Assembly: GCF_006345815.1 (NCBI RefSeq)
Contig: NZ_VCIG01000038.1
Coordinates: forward strand, 910,539 to 974,538
Direction: 5' to 3'
Origin: Ochrobactrum sp. CGA5
GTDB lineage: Bacteria; Pseudomonadota; Alphaproteobacteria; Rhizobiales; Rhizobiaceae
Length of the DNA stretch: 64,000 nt
Under the pieces are notes generated by a model. It was not told the origin of the DNA and did no database searches. It saw nothing but the letters and a program-made list of their open reading frames with translations. Shown here one piece after another: positions 10,619 through 19,138 of this stretch; the first letter of the stretch is position 1, and the number at the start of each line of letters is the position of its first letter. Position numbers and translations under genes: made by a program.

Positions 10619-11218
10619 TTATTTCAGCATCGGCCACAGGCTCAAAACGAGCAGCAAGGCCATGATAAGGTTGAACCATTTCAATCGAACAGGATCGGAA
10701 AGCCAGTTGCGCAGCAATGTGCCGAACCCTGCCCAGACCGAAACGCTTGGCAAATTCACAATCGCGAAGGCAGTGCTAACCAGAAGCACGGCGACATAGT
10801 AGTTCTCGTGATTGGCATAGGTGGCAATTCCTGTGATCGCCATGACCCATGCCTTGGGGTTGACCCACTGAAACGCTGCAGCCTGTAAAAAAGTCATCGG
10901 CTCAGCTTTATCCCGATGTTTTGCCTCTCCGATGGAACGCGACATGGCAATCTTCCAGGCAAGGTAAAGCATGTACGCGCCGCCGGCGAACTTCAGGATG
11001 GTATAGAATGATGGTACTGTCTCAATCAAAGCACCCAGACCAAAACCAACCGCCAGCAGCAATATGAAAAATCCGGCACCGATACCCAGCATATGCGGGA
11101 TCGTACGACGGAAACCAAAGTTTACGCCTGATGCCAGAAGCATGAGATTGTTTGGTCCTGGCGTAACAGACGACACGAAGGCGAAGACAAGAAGCGCCAG
11201 AAAAATTTCAACAGACAT
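10619..11218 (-). CDS. LysE/RhtB family amino-acid exporter
   Basis: Integral inner-membrane protein of 199 residues with about six hydrophobic helices. The N-terminus MSVEIFLALLVFAFVSSVTP then GPNNLMLL contains the family-diagnostic TPGPN motif, and QWVNPKAWVMA is a second conserved block. Such proteins export lysine, threonine, homoserine or other amino acids; substrate is unknown. It lies directly upstream of the dehydratase gene on the same strand, suggesting joint handling of excess hydroxy amino acids (export plus deamination). Confidence 0.88.
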   Translation of the reverse strand: MSVEIFLALLVFAFVSSVTPGPNNLMLLASGVNFGFRRTIPHMLGIGAGFFILLLAVGFGLGALIETVPSFYTILKFAGGAYMLYLAWKIAMSRSIGEAKHRDKAEPMTFLQAAAFQWVNPKAWVMAITGIATYANHENYYVAVLLVSTAFAIVNLPSVSVWAGFGTLLRNWLSDPVRLKWFNLIMALLLVLSLWPMLK

Positions 11219-11254
11219 AGGACAGCCCCAATTTATGGGGACAAATTAGCTCAA

Positions 11255-11289
11255 TAAAAAACCGGCACAATCGAAACATTGTGCCGGTT
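11255..11289 (-). terminator. Rho-independent terminator of ilvN
   Basis: AACCGGCACAA (260-270 of the 11 kb block) pairs perfectly with TTGTGCCGGTT, followed by a T-run on the minus strand. It closes the ilvI-ilvN transcript. Confidence 0.85.
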
Positions 11290-11323
11290 TTCAAACATAT
11301 TGTATCAGTTTTGTGGAAAACCC

Positions 11324-11896
11324 TTACATGCTTTCCGGACCGCGATTCATGGCTGCAACTCCCGTACGGCAGGTTTCAACCAGCCCCAGTGGCTTCATGA
11401 TCGAGATAAACTGATCAATCTTGGCGGTCTTTCCGGTAATTTCCAAGATGAAATGATCGGTCGTCGCATCCACCACCTTGGCCTTGAAGGCATCGGCAAG
11501 ACGAAGCGTTTCGGCCCTTGCCTCGCCTTTACCTGCAACCTTCACCAGCGCCAGTTCACGCTCGACAGGACGGTCGTGACCGAGTTCAAATGCGCGATGG
11601 CTGAGATCGACAACGCGGTGCACCGGAACAATACGAGCCAACTGATGGCGAATCTGGTCAAGCACGTGAGGCGTGCCGCGCGTCACGATTGTGATGCGCG
11701 AGAGATGCTTTTCATGCTCGGTTTCCGAAACCGTCAGGCTTTCAATATTGTAGCCACGACCGGAGAAAAGACCAATCACGCGGGCGAGGACACCCGGTTC
11801 GTTGTCAACGAGCACGGCAAGCGTATGGGTTTCCGGCGTTTGCGTTTCGGCTGCAATAAAATAGGCCGATCCGGAAGCTAGGTTCTGTGCATTCAT
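11324..11896 (-). CDS. ilvN: Acetolactate synthase, small regulatory subunit
   Basis: Regulatory subunit (also called ilvH) that activates the catalytic subunit and confers valine feedback inhibition. The 190-residue protein starts at ATG 11896 after GGAG; the longer frame upstream runs through the end of ilvI and is not used. An ACT domain is plain: THTLAVLVDNEPGVLARVIG then LFSGRGYNIESLTVS (residues 24-60), followed by the ALS small-subunit C-terminal domain. It begins 17 bases after the ilvI stop, so the pair forms an operon ending at the hairpin at 11255. Confidence 0.95.
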   Translation of the reverse strand: MNAQNLASGSAYFIAAETQTPETHTLAVLVDNEPGVLARVIGLFSGRGYNIESLTVSETEHEKHLSRITIVTRGTPHVLDQIRHQLARIVPVHRVVDLSHRAFELGHDRPVERELALVKVAGKGEARAETLRLADAFKAKVVDATTDHFILEITGKTAKIDQFISIMKPLGLVETCRTGVAAMNRGPESM

Positions 11897-11912
11897 GATT
11901 TTTTCTCCAGGA

Positions 11913-13736
11913 TCAGACGAGCGCGCGGCCCTTGGCATCGATAGCGTTGGCGACTGCCTCATCCGTTGCTTCATCCGGCAACAGCATTTCATTATGCGCT
12001 TTGCCCGACGGAATCATCGGGAAGCAGTTGGCGAGATTTGCCACGCGGCAATCAAAAATGACCGGCTTGTCGATATCGATCATTTCCTGAATGGCTGCAT
12101 CGAGATTACCCGGTTTGTCGCAGCGGATGCCATGCGCACCGTAAGCTTCGGCCAGCTTGACAAAATCAGGCATTGCCTCGGTATAGGAGTGCGACAGGCG
12201 GTTGCCATGCAGGAGTTGCTGCCACTGGCGCACCATGCCCATATACTGGTTGTTCAAGATGAAAATCTTGATCGGAGCATTATGCTGGATAGCAGCCGAC
12301 ATTTCCTGAATGCACATCTGGATTGAGGCATCGCCTGCAATATCGATAACCAGCGCATCAGGATGTGCGATCTGCACGCCGAGTGCTGCTGGCAGTCCGT
12401 AGCCCATCGTGCCGAGCCCGCCAGAGGTCAACCAGCGGTTTGGCTCGTCGAAGCCATAGAATTGCGCTGCCCACATCTGGTGCTGACCAACTTCAGTAGT
12501 GATATAGGTCTTCCGATCCTTGGTCAGTTCATAAAGCCGCTGAATTGCATATTGCGGCATGATAACGTCTTTGTTCGGCGCATAAGCGAGCGAATTGCGG
12601 GCACGCCAGCGATCGACTTGTTCCCACCACGCGCTGATAGCCTGCTTCTCCGGCTTTTTGTCAGAGGCGCGGAATTGCCGAACAATATCTTCCAGAACAT
12701 GCGCGACGTCGCCAATTATCGGGACATCAACGCGAACGCTTTTGTTAATCGATGACGGGTCGATATCGATATGGATTTTCTTCGAGTTCGGAGAAAATGC
12801 GTTCAGACGCCCGGTGATGCGGTCGTCGAAACGGGCGCCGACGCACAGCATGACATCACAATCGTGCATGGTCATATTGGCTTCGTAGGTACCGTGCATA
12901 CCGAGCATGCCGAGCCAGTTCTTGCCCGAGGCCGGATAGGCACCAAGCCCCATCAGCGTAGATGTGATCGGAAAATTGCTGATCTCGACCAGTTCGCGCA
13001 GCAGACGGGAAGCTGCCGGGCCGGAATTGATCACGCCGCCGCCAGAATAGATGACAGGCTTCTTCGCGTTGACAAGCAGTCGAACGGCATCCGAGATTGC
13101 CTGAGCATTGCCGTCGAGAGCCGGACGGTAGCTGGTGCGCGGCACCGTCTCTGGCGGCGTATAAATGCCCTTGGCGAACTGGATATCCTTTGGAATGTCA
13201 ACAACAACAGGACCGGGACGACCGGTGGAAGCGACATGAAAGGCTTCATGCAGAATGCGTGCCAGATCGTTGACATCCTTCACCAGCCAGTTGTGCTTGG
13301 TACACGGACGTGTGATGCCGATAGTATCGCACTCCTGAAATGCATCGGAACCGATCAGCGTTGTCGGAACCTGGCCTGAAATGCAAACCAATGGAATAGA
13401 GTCCATCAGAGCATCCTGCAGCGGCGTGACTGCATTGGTCGCCCCGGGACCGGACGTAACAAGCATCACTCCGACCTTGCCGGTCGAACGTGCATAGCCT
13501 TCCGCAGCATGCCCCGCACCCTGCTCATGGCGGACCAGAATGTGTTGTATCTTGTCCTGTTGGAACAACTCGTCATAGATCGGAAGCACGGCGCCGCCGG
13601 GATAACCGAAGAGGCTCTCCACGCCCTGATCGATCAAAGCTTGAATGACCATTTCAGCGCCGGTCATTTCGCGTGGATTGCTTGCTTCCTGCGTTTCTGC
13701 GGCGTTTGCGTCCGCCTCACGTTTACCTGCAGTCAT
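11913..13736 (-). CDS. ilvI: Acetolactate synthase, large catalytic subunit
   Basis: Thiamine-diphosphate enzyme (ilvB/ilvI type) making acetolactate or acetohydroxybutyrate, first common step of branched-chain amino-acid synthesis. The 607-residue protein has a polar 23-residue lead, then the PYR domain (FGYPGGAVLPIYD; HEQGAGHAAEGYARSTGKVG with the catalytic Glu), a central FAD domain, and the PP domain with the ThDP motif GDASIQMCIQEMSAAIQHN to ILNN. GGAAGAG precedes the ATG. The 5' leader carries a short Ile/Leu/Val-rich peptide and an attenuator-like terminator, so expression probably responds to charged tRNA supply. Confidence 0.96.
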   Translation of the reverse strand: MTAGKREADANAAETQEASNPREMTGAEMVIQALIDQGVESLFGYPGGAVLPIYDELFQQDKIQHILVRHEQGAGHAAEGYARSTGKVGVMLVTSGPGATNAVTPLQDALMDSIPLVCISGQVPTTLIGSDAFQECDTIGITRPCTKHNWLVKDVNDLARILHEAFHVASTGRPGPVVVDIPKDIQFAKGIYTPPETVPRTSYRPALDGNAQAISDAVRLLVNAKKPVIYSGGGVINSGPAASRLLRELVEISNFPITSTLMGLGAYPASGKNWLGMLGMHGTYEANMTMHDCDVMLCVGARFDDRITGRLNAFSPNSKKIHIDIDPSSINKSVRVDVPIIGDVAHVLEDIVRQFRASDKKPEKQAISAWWEQVDRWRARNSLAYAPNKDVIMPQYAIQRLYELTKDRKTYITTEVGQHQMWAAQFYGFDEPNRWLTSGGLGTMGYGLPAALGVQIAHPDALVIDIAGDASIQMCIQEMSAAIQHNAPIKIFILNNQYMGMVRQWQQLLHGNRLSHSYTEAMPDFVKLAEAYGAHGIRCDKPGNLDAAIQEMIDIDKPVIFDCRVANLANCFPMIPSGKAHNEMLLPDEATDEAVANAIDAKGRALV

Positions 13737-13780
13737 TGTTCTCTTCCCGTCGTCTGCATTTCATTTCTGATCTGGATAAT

Positions 13781-13802
13781 AAAAAAGGCCCCCGAGGGAG
13801 CC
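13781..13802 (-). terminator. Attenuator-type terminator in the ilvI leader
   Basis: On the minus strand GGCTCC and GGGGCC form a stem around CTCG, directly followed by six T. It sits between the leader peptide and ilvI, the place of an attenuator. Upstream, CGCGCATGGG and CCCATGCGCG (13811-13857) form a longer 10-bp stem enclosing a smaller GGATGG/CCATCC hairpin, which overlaps the end of the leader peptide. Confidence 0.75.
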
Positions 13803-13835
13803 TGTCTTTCGCGCATGGGAGCTTTCGCCGGATGG

Positions 13836-13889
13836 TTACACCATCCTGCCCATGCGCGCCCGTACCACAAGAATAATAATCGTGTTCAT
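13836..13889 (-). CDS. ilv operon leader peptide (transcription attenuation)
   Basis: A 17-codon frame on the minus strand from ATG 13889 to TAA 13836 encodes MNTIIILVVRARMGRMV. Six consecutive codons are Ile-Ile-Ile-Leu-Val-Val, exactly the amino acids made by the downstream enzyme, as in known ilv leader peptides. Its stop lies inside the large hairpin described with the attenuator. A -35-like TTGACG (13921-13926, minus strand) with a poor -10 would start transcription within a few bases of the ATG, so translation may begin with little or no 5' untranslated region. It is not homologous by eye to E. coli IlvL but is the same design. Confidence 0.8.
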   Translation of the reverse strand: MNTIIILVVRARMGRMV

Positions 13890-13925
13890 GGTCGCGGACA
13901 CTAATAGCGGGATTTGGCGTCGTCA

Positions 13926-13939
13926 ACGCATAAATGCGT
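13926..13939. promoter_or_regulatory. Inverted repeat overlapping the ilv promoter -35
   Basis: ACGCAT-AA-ATGCGT, perfect 6-base arms, lies at the edge of the TTGACG -35 candidate of the ilvI promoter and upstream of the divergent HerA-like gene. A regulator binding here could affect either gene; identity unknown. Confidence 0.3.
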
Positions 13940-14051
13940 CGCGCGTGATATTTTCTTAGGCTCAATCGCCCCAAACGATAACTTTATTTCAACAGAAGAT
14001 TCTTATCCTGATGCAAAACCTCCTGTTGAAGTTTGGGGCGGAGTGGGCAGC

Positions 14052-15920
14052 ATGAGCGAAATCCGGGACAGTTCCAACGGGCGGGGGCAGAGCGATTTTG
14101 TCCATCGCAACCGCACGGAAGGCTATGTTATCCAATGTGACGGCGAGAGCGCCATCGTCTCAGCAGTGTCAGGTCCTTCGTCGACCGCGTCTGACGATTA
14201 TTGGACCGTAGGCCAGCTTATATCCATTCAGACAGGTAAAAGCCGCGTCGTAGGCCTCATCCGCAATGTACTTGTTCCCGGAGATATCTGGATACGCGGT
14301 GGTGACAACATGCTCCATGTCCATGTTGAGTTTCTAGGCGAAGTTCGCGTCCAGCCTGCCGGACAAACCACATTCAACAGCGGTATCTCGCAGTTCCCCC
14401 ACCCTGGCGCGATTGCCCACCGCATCCGCGCCACCGATCTGGCTGCCATTTATGCACAAACCGGCAACAGCAGCGTTTCAATCGGTACGCTCACACAGGA
14501 CGCGACCGTACCCGCCTACATATCGGTCGAAGATCTTATCTCCCGGCACTTCGCTATCGTCGGCACAACGGGCGTCGGTAAATCGAGTGCAGTCATGCTG
14601 TTGCTCCGCCGGATCGTCGCCGAAAAGCCTAATCTGCGCGTGCTTATCCTCGATCCACACAATGAGTTCGCGAGTGCATTTCCCGATCTGGCGGTGGCTG
14701 TCGATCAAACCAATATCGAACTACCATTCTGGATGCTGCGATTGGACGAGTTTGCAGATGTGATCTTCCGCGGTCGTCCACCGGATCCTGTAGAACTCGA
14801 TATATTGCGTGATCTGGTCCAGCTTGCCCGCGAAAAAATGCAAGGCACTGATACGCCCGCCACGAAAACACTGCGACGACAGCTTGCCGACCGCCAAAGC
14901 GTCAGCGCCGACACGCCTGTCGCCTATCGCTTGGCTGACCTGATAGCCCTCATCGATGAACGTATGGGACTTCTCGACAGCAAGACGGAACGTCCCTATC
15001 TGCGTAGCCTCAAGGCTCGACTGGAATCGATCTCAGCCGATCCTCGCTTCCGTTTCATGTTCGCCGTAACTGGAGGCCCGGAAACAATGCGGCAGGCCAT
15101 TGGCCGGATTTTCCGCATCCCGCAAAACGACAAGCCTATCTGCACATTTCAGCTCGCAGGCTTGCCATCCGAAGTCGTCAACGCTGTTGCTTCCGTCTTG
15201 TGCCGTCTGTCATTCGATATCGCTCTATCAAGCGAGGGTAGCTTACAGACGCTCGTGATCTGTGAAGAAGCGCATCGGTATATTCCCAGCGATCGTGAGG
15301 CAGGGTTCTGGCCAACAAGACAAGCCATAGCGCGAATTGCCAAAGAGGGGCGGAAGTACGGCTCCTATCTCGGAGTGATAAGCCAGCGCCCCGGCGAGCT
15401 TGATCCAACAATCCTGTCACAGTGCAACTCGATTTTTGCAATGCGCCTCGGCAATGAACGTGATCAGGAGATTATTAGGGGCGCTATTCGCGGCGGCGCG
15501 CAAAGCATGGCAGGCTTTCTTTCATCAATCGCCAATCGCGAAGCGATAGCCTTTGGCGAGGCATTCTCTACGCCGATGCGCCTTACATTCGAAACCATTC
15601 CCCCGCATCAGCTTCCAGGACGCAGCAAGAACGACAGTGCTCTTTCGAGCTGGCGCAGCGAGGGCAAAGTATCGCTCGACCGTATCGTTGAAAAGTTGCG
15701 CGCTTTTGAGAACAGTTCACAGGTGGAATCGGTGGACCACCTCGGAGACGAGGATAGTCTGTGGGGCAGTCCGGCTTCCACCAGTCGTGTGGGCTACTCA
15801 CCGGCCGATGATTTTTCGCCCCCAGCAAGGCCGCAGGTATCACTCAGCCTTGATGCGAAGCAAAGCATTGAAAAGATGGGGGAACTGGTACGCAATTTTC
15901 GGAAGGATCGCGAGCGCTAA
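14052..15920 (+). CDS. HerA/VirB4-type P-loop ATPase (DUF87)
   Basis: Hexameric translocase-type ATPase of 622 residues from ATG 14052 (GGAG upstream). An N-terminal HAS-barrel-like beta domain precedes Walker A GTTGVGKS at about residues 171-178; VLILDPHNEF follows, and LQTLVICEEAHRYIP contains Walker B with its catalytic Glu. GRKYGSYLGVISQRPGELDP and SQCNSIFAMRLGNERDQ are HerA landmarks (sensor and Arg-containing region). HerA proteins act with NurA nuclease in archaea and with Sir2 or other effectors in bacterial defence, but no such partner lies beside this gene. The longest frame starts at 13914, within the leader region, and is less likely. Confidence 0.85.
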   Translation: MSEIRDSSNGRGQSDFVHRNRTEGYVIQCDGESAIVSAVSGPSSTASDDYWTVGQLISIQTGKSRVVGLIRNVLVPGDIWIRGGDNMLHVHVEFLGEVRVQPAGQTTFNSGISQFPHPGAIAHRIRATDLAAIYAQTGNSSVSIGTLTQDATVPAYISVEDLISRHFAIVGTTGVGKSSAVMLLLRRIVAEKPNLRVLILDPHNEFASAFPDLAVAVDQTNIELPFWMLRLDEFADVIFRGRPPDPVELDILRDLVQLAREKMQGTDTPATKTLRRQLADRQSVSADTPVAYRLADLIALIDERMGLLDSKTERPYLRSLKARLESISADPRFRFMFAVTGGPETMRQAIGRIFRIPQNDKPICTFQLAGLPSEVVNAVASVLCRLSFDIALSSEGSLQTLVICEEAHRYIPSDREAGFWPTRQAIARIAKEGRKYGSYLGVISQRPGELDPTILSQCNSIFAMRLGNERDQEIIRGAIRGGAQSMAGFLSSIANREAIAFGEAFSTPMRLTFETIPPHQLPGRSKNDSALSSWRSEGKVSLDRIVEKLRAFENSSQVESVDHLGDEDSLWGSPASTSRVGYSPADDFSPPARPQVSLSLDAKQSIEKMGELVRNFRKDRER

Positions 15921-15922
15921 AT

Positions 15923-16714
15923 TCACGCACAGACACGATTCCGCCCCATGTTCTTAGCGGCATAGAGCATTTTGTCGGCCCGGCGATAGAGATCCTTCGA
16001 GTTCTCGCGCCTGTCCCATATGGCAAGGCCAATACTGACAGTGACGCCAAGCTTTTCATCGCCCAGATCGATTTCGAGCGTCGATATGGCTTTGCGGATT
16101 CGATTGGCAAGTTTGATCATCAATTCCGCGTCCATGTTCGGCGCAAGGACTGCGAACTCTTCGCCGCCAAGCCGGGCAACGACGTCATGATACCGCGTAT
16201 AGTCCTTGAGACACCGCGCCACTTCTTGCAGCACGATGTCGCCAATGTCATGCCCATAAGTGTCATTCACTGCCTTGAAGTGGTCGAGATCGATAATCAT
16301 CAGCCCGACAGGTCGCTGGATACGGTCAAATTGAACCAGATATTCCTTCAGCGCCTCATCGAAATACCGCCTGTTCTGCATGCCGGTCAGGCTATCCGTC
16401 AGCGCGGCGTGTTCCAAGGTTTGCGATCGTTCGGATAGATCCTGCGTAATGACCTGCAACTTGCCGCGGTCCTGCGCATCGGTACGGATTTGCGGATAGA
16501 TCAGGAACAGCCCGCAAGCGATGGTCGCAATTAGCACCCAGATTGTGACGTAACTCAACTGGTCAAGCCTCGACACGAGTTCAGAAGTACCCACATCAAG
16601 AGGCAACGCCTGCAATTGTCCGATGTCGACACGAGCTTGATAGACCAACAGCCCGATACCGAACATCAAAACAATCAGAATGAAAAATGCCCGCTCCGAT
16701 TTATGGAATCGCAT
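15923..16714 (-). CDS. Membrane-bound diguanylate cyclase (GGDEF)
   Basis: 263-residue inner-membrane protein. Two hydrophobic helices (about residues 9-26 and 56-74) bracket a short 30-residue periplasmic loop, then a GGDEF domain with active-site GGEEF at 183-187. RYHD at 174-177, five residues before GGEEF, is an intact RxxD inhibitory site, so the enzyme is probably active and product-inhibited, making c-di-GMP from GTP. DSLTGMQNRRYFDEAL and DLDHFKAVND are also canonical. The ATG at 16714 fits the first helix; a TTG nine codons earlier is less likely. The stop overlaps nothing but lies two bases from the convergent HerA-like stop. Confidence 0.92.
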   Translation of the reverse strand: MRFHKSERAFFILIVLMFGIGLLVYQARVDIGQLQALPLDVGTSELVSRLDQLSYVTIWVLIATIACGLFLIYPQIRTDAQDRGKLQVITQDLSERSQTLEHAALTDSLTGMQNRRYFDEALKEYLVQFDRIQRPVGLMIIDLDHFKAVNDTYGHDIGDIVLQEVARCLKDYTRYHDVVARLGGEEFAVLAPNMDAELMIKLANRIRKAISTLEIDLGDEKLGVTVSIGLAIWDRRENSKDLYRRADKMLYAAKNMGRNRVCA

Positions 16715-16755
16715 TGTTCGCGCCCGCCTCTCCTGTATCAAAGAGTGCCAGCGAG

Positions 16756-17682
16756 TTATTTCGTTGTCGTTAATTGAGCGAAGGCATCATCAGAGTTTGC
16801 GTGTACGTGCCACCGATCATCGAGCTGATTGCGAAACCAGGTTGACTGACGCTTTGCATATTGTCGGGTGGCGACGACCGAACGTTCAATGGCTGCTTCC
16901 CGCGACATTGAACATTGCAGAAATGCCGCGATCTCGCGTACACCAATGGCCTTCATTGCAGGCAATGCCGGGTCGAGATCAAGCGCCAGCAAAGCTTTCA
17001 CTTCGTCAATCGCGCCATTGTCCCACATGAGAGCAAATCGCCGAGCAATGCGCTCGGAAAGCCATGTCCGGTCCGGCAGCAACACGACTTTGCGCGCGCT
17101 ATCATCGTCTACCAGCACTCGCCCTTTTGTCTGCTGCCACCCAAGAAGTGACTTTCCAGTACCTTCAAAAACTTCCAGCGCCCGGACAATGCGCTGGCTG
17201 TCGAATGGTTGAAGGGTTGAAGCCATATCCGGATCACGTTCGCTGAGGAGCCGGTGAAGATTTTCTGGACCATCCGCCTCCATCCGTCCCCGCCAGTAGG
17301 CGCGAACATCACCTGGTATCTCTGGCATTTGTGACAGTCCTCCGAGCAGCGCTCTGAAGTAAAGCCCAGTTCCGCCAACAAAGATCGGGGGTCTATTTTT
17401 CATGACAGGTTGTGATAACAGGCTGGCTACGTCATCCAGCCATCGTCCGGTCGAATAGGATACCGACGGAGGAACATGTCCATAGAGATGATGTTCTGCG
17501 GCGGCAAGATCTGCCTTGTCCGGTCGCGCAGTCAGAAGATCAAGAACATCGTAAATCTGCATGGAATCGGTGTTCACGATGAAACCGCCAGTCTCACGCG
17601 CAATGCGAATGGCAAGTGCCGACTTGCCGCTGGCCGTCGGGCCAGCTATCAGGATTGCATTCGTGACCGCCCCTTCATTCAT
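16756..17682 (-). CDS. miaA: tRNA dimethylallyltransferase
   Basis: Adds dimethylallyl to A37 of tRNAs reading UNN codons. The 308-residue protein from ATG 17682 has the P-loop GPTASGKS at 14-21, [18 protein letters not shown] (substrate Asp/Gln site), and [11 protein letters not shown]. Length is in family range. It is divergent from serB, with only 17 bases between the two start codons, so their promoters must overlap into each other's coding or lie within the neighbouring gene. The 41 bases downstream separate it from the diguanylate cyclase, which may be co-transcribed. Confidence 0.95.
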   Translation of the reverse strand: MNEGAVTNAILIAGPTASGKSALAIRIARETGGFIVNTDSMQIYDVLDLLTARPDKADLAAAEHHLYGHVPPSVSYSTGRWLDDVASLLSQPVMKNRPPIFVGGTGLYFRALLGGLSQMPEIPGDVRAYWRGRMEADGPENLHRLLSERDPDMASTLQPFDSQRIVRALEVFEGTGKSLLGWQQTKGRVLVDDDSARKVVLLPDRTWLSERIARRFALMWDNGAIDEVKALLALDLDPALPAMKAIGVREIAAFLQCSMSREAAIERSVVATRQYAKRQSTWFRNQLDDRWHVHANSDDAFAQLTTTK

Positions 17683-17699
17683 CGCCGGAATTGTTCTCC

Positions 17700-18599
17700 A
17701 TGTCCCAACAGGTTTCTCTCGTCGCCACTTTGATTGCCAACCCGGCCAAAGCCTCGCTTGCATCAGCGCTTGGGATTAAAGCCTCAGCGGCAGTGAATGC
17801 AACCGGTCTCTATTGGCTGGCCGACAACATCGCCTGCGACATTCCGCTTCCATCGGGGATCAGCAGTGAAGAAGCCGAAACCCTGCTGCGCCGTTCGCTT
17901 GATGGCGCGCCGGTCGACGTCGTGGTGCAGGAACAGGAGCGCCGACGCAAGAAAATTCTGATTGCTGACATGGATTCTACGATGATTCAGCAAGAGTGCA
18001 TCGACGAACTGGCAGAAGAAGCCGGGCTGCGCGAACATGTGGCGGCAATCACCGCACGTGCCATGAATGGCGAGATCGCCTTTGAACCGGCTTTGCGCGA
18101 GCGTGTGGCCTTGTTGAAAGGCCTGCCGCTCAATGTAATCGACAAGGTCATTGCAACCCGCATCACACTAATGCCGGGCGGGCCCGAACTCGTCCGCACT
18201 ATGCGTAAACATGGTGCTTACACGGCGCTTGTGTCCGGCGGGTTCACCTCATTCACCCAACGTATTGCTGAAATGATCGGCTTCAACGAAGAGCGTGCAA
18301 ACAGGCTGATCGACGATGGCATGCATCTGACTGGCCTTGTCACAGAACCAATTCTTGGCCGTGAAGCCAAAGTCGAGAAACTCGTGGAGATATCCGAGCG
18401 CCTTGGCCTCAAACCGGATGACGCAATTGCGGTGGGCGACGGAGCGAACGATCTCGGCATGATCAAGCTTGCAGGCACCGGCGTCGCACTCCACGCAAAG
18501 CCAGCGGTGGCGGCTCAGGCCAGAATGCGGGTTGACCATGGCGACCTGACTGCCCTCCTCTATATTCAGGGCTATCGAAAGACGGACTTCGTTCAATGA
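17700..18599 (+). CDS. serB: Phosphoserine phosphatase
   Basis: HAD-superfamily enzyme completing serine synthesis. The 299-residue protein starts at ATG 17700. An N-terminal ACT-like region of about 80 residues precedes the catalytic motif [17 protein letters not shown] (nucleophile Asp 90, acid/base Asp 92), with motif II near LVSGGF and motif [13 protein letters not shown], all expected for SerB. The next gene overlaps by four bases (ATGA), implying translational coupling with the GNAT protein. Confidence 0.95.
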   Translation: MSQQVSLVATLIANPAKASLASALGIKASAAVNATGLYWLADNIACDIPLPSGISSEEAETLLRRSLDGAPVDVVVQEQERRRKKILIADMDSTMIQQECIDELAEEAGLREHVAAITARAMNGEIAFEPALRERVALLKGLPLNVIDKVIATRITLMPGGPELVRTMRKHGAYTALVSGGFTSFTQRIAEMIGFNEERANRLIDDGMHLTGLVTEPILGREAKVEKLVEISERLGLKPDDAIAVGDGANDLGMIKLAGTGVALHAKPAVAAQARMRVDHGDLTALLYIQGYRKTDFVQ

Positions 18600-19138
18600 T
18601 TATTCTGGAAACGCCACGCCTTATCATCCGAAACTGGGAGGATCGCGACCGCGACCTGTTCCATGTCCTCAATTCTGATGAAGAAGTGATGCGCTTCTTT
18701 CCCTTTCGCAGGAATCGCTCGCAATCGGATGAACTTTTCGACCACCTCCAGAAGATGATTTCTGAAACGGGCCTCGGCTTCTATGCATTGGAAGAAAAAG
18801 AACGTGGTCAGTGCATCGGCTTCGCCGGTCTCGCCCGCACCAACCTGGAACCGCATTTACCGGACGGCACGGTTGAAATCGGCTGGCGACTGGCCACTCC
18901 CTTTTGGGGCAAGGGCTATGTAACCGAAGCCGGCAAAGCGCTGATCGAATATGCTTTTGACGCTCTTGGCCTCTCGGAAGTGGTTTCTTTCGCCGTTCAC
19001 AATAACGAGCGATCCACGGCTGTCATGCAGCGCATCGGCATGACCCGCGATCCGGCAAGCGATTTCGATCATCCTCGCGTGCCGGATGAAACTCCGCATT
19101 TGAAGCGTCACACAGTCTATCGCATTCAGGCAGACTGA
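18596..19138 (+). CDS. GNAT N-acetyltransferase (RimJ/RimL type)
   Basis: 180-residue acetyl-CoA dependent acetyltransferase. ETPRLIIRNWEDRDRDLFH is the typical RimJ/RimL start, and EIGWRLATPFWGKGYVTEAG carries the acetyl-CoA pyrophosphate loop region. VHNNERSTAVMQRIGM is the conserved C-terminal block. Substrate (protein N-terminus or small molecule) unknown. Coupled to serB by an ATGA overlap; its stop overlaps the convergent flavoprotein gene by 13 bases. Confidence 0.85.
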   Translation: MIILETPRLIIRNWEDRDRDLFHVLNSDEEVMRFFPFRRNRSQSDELFDHLQKMISETGLGFYALEEKERGQCIGFAGLARTNLEPHLPDGTVEIGWRLATPFWGKGYVTEAGKALIEYAFDALGLSEVVSFAVHNNERSTAVMQRIGMTRDPASDFDHPRVPDETPHLKRHTVYRIQAD

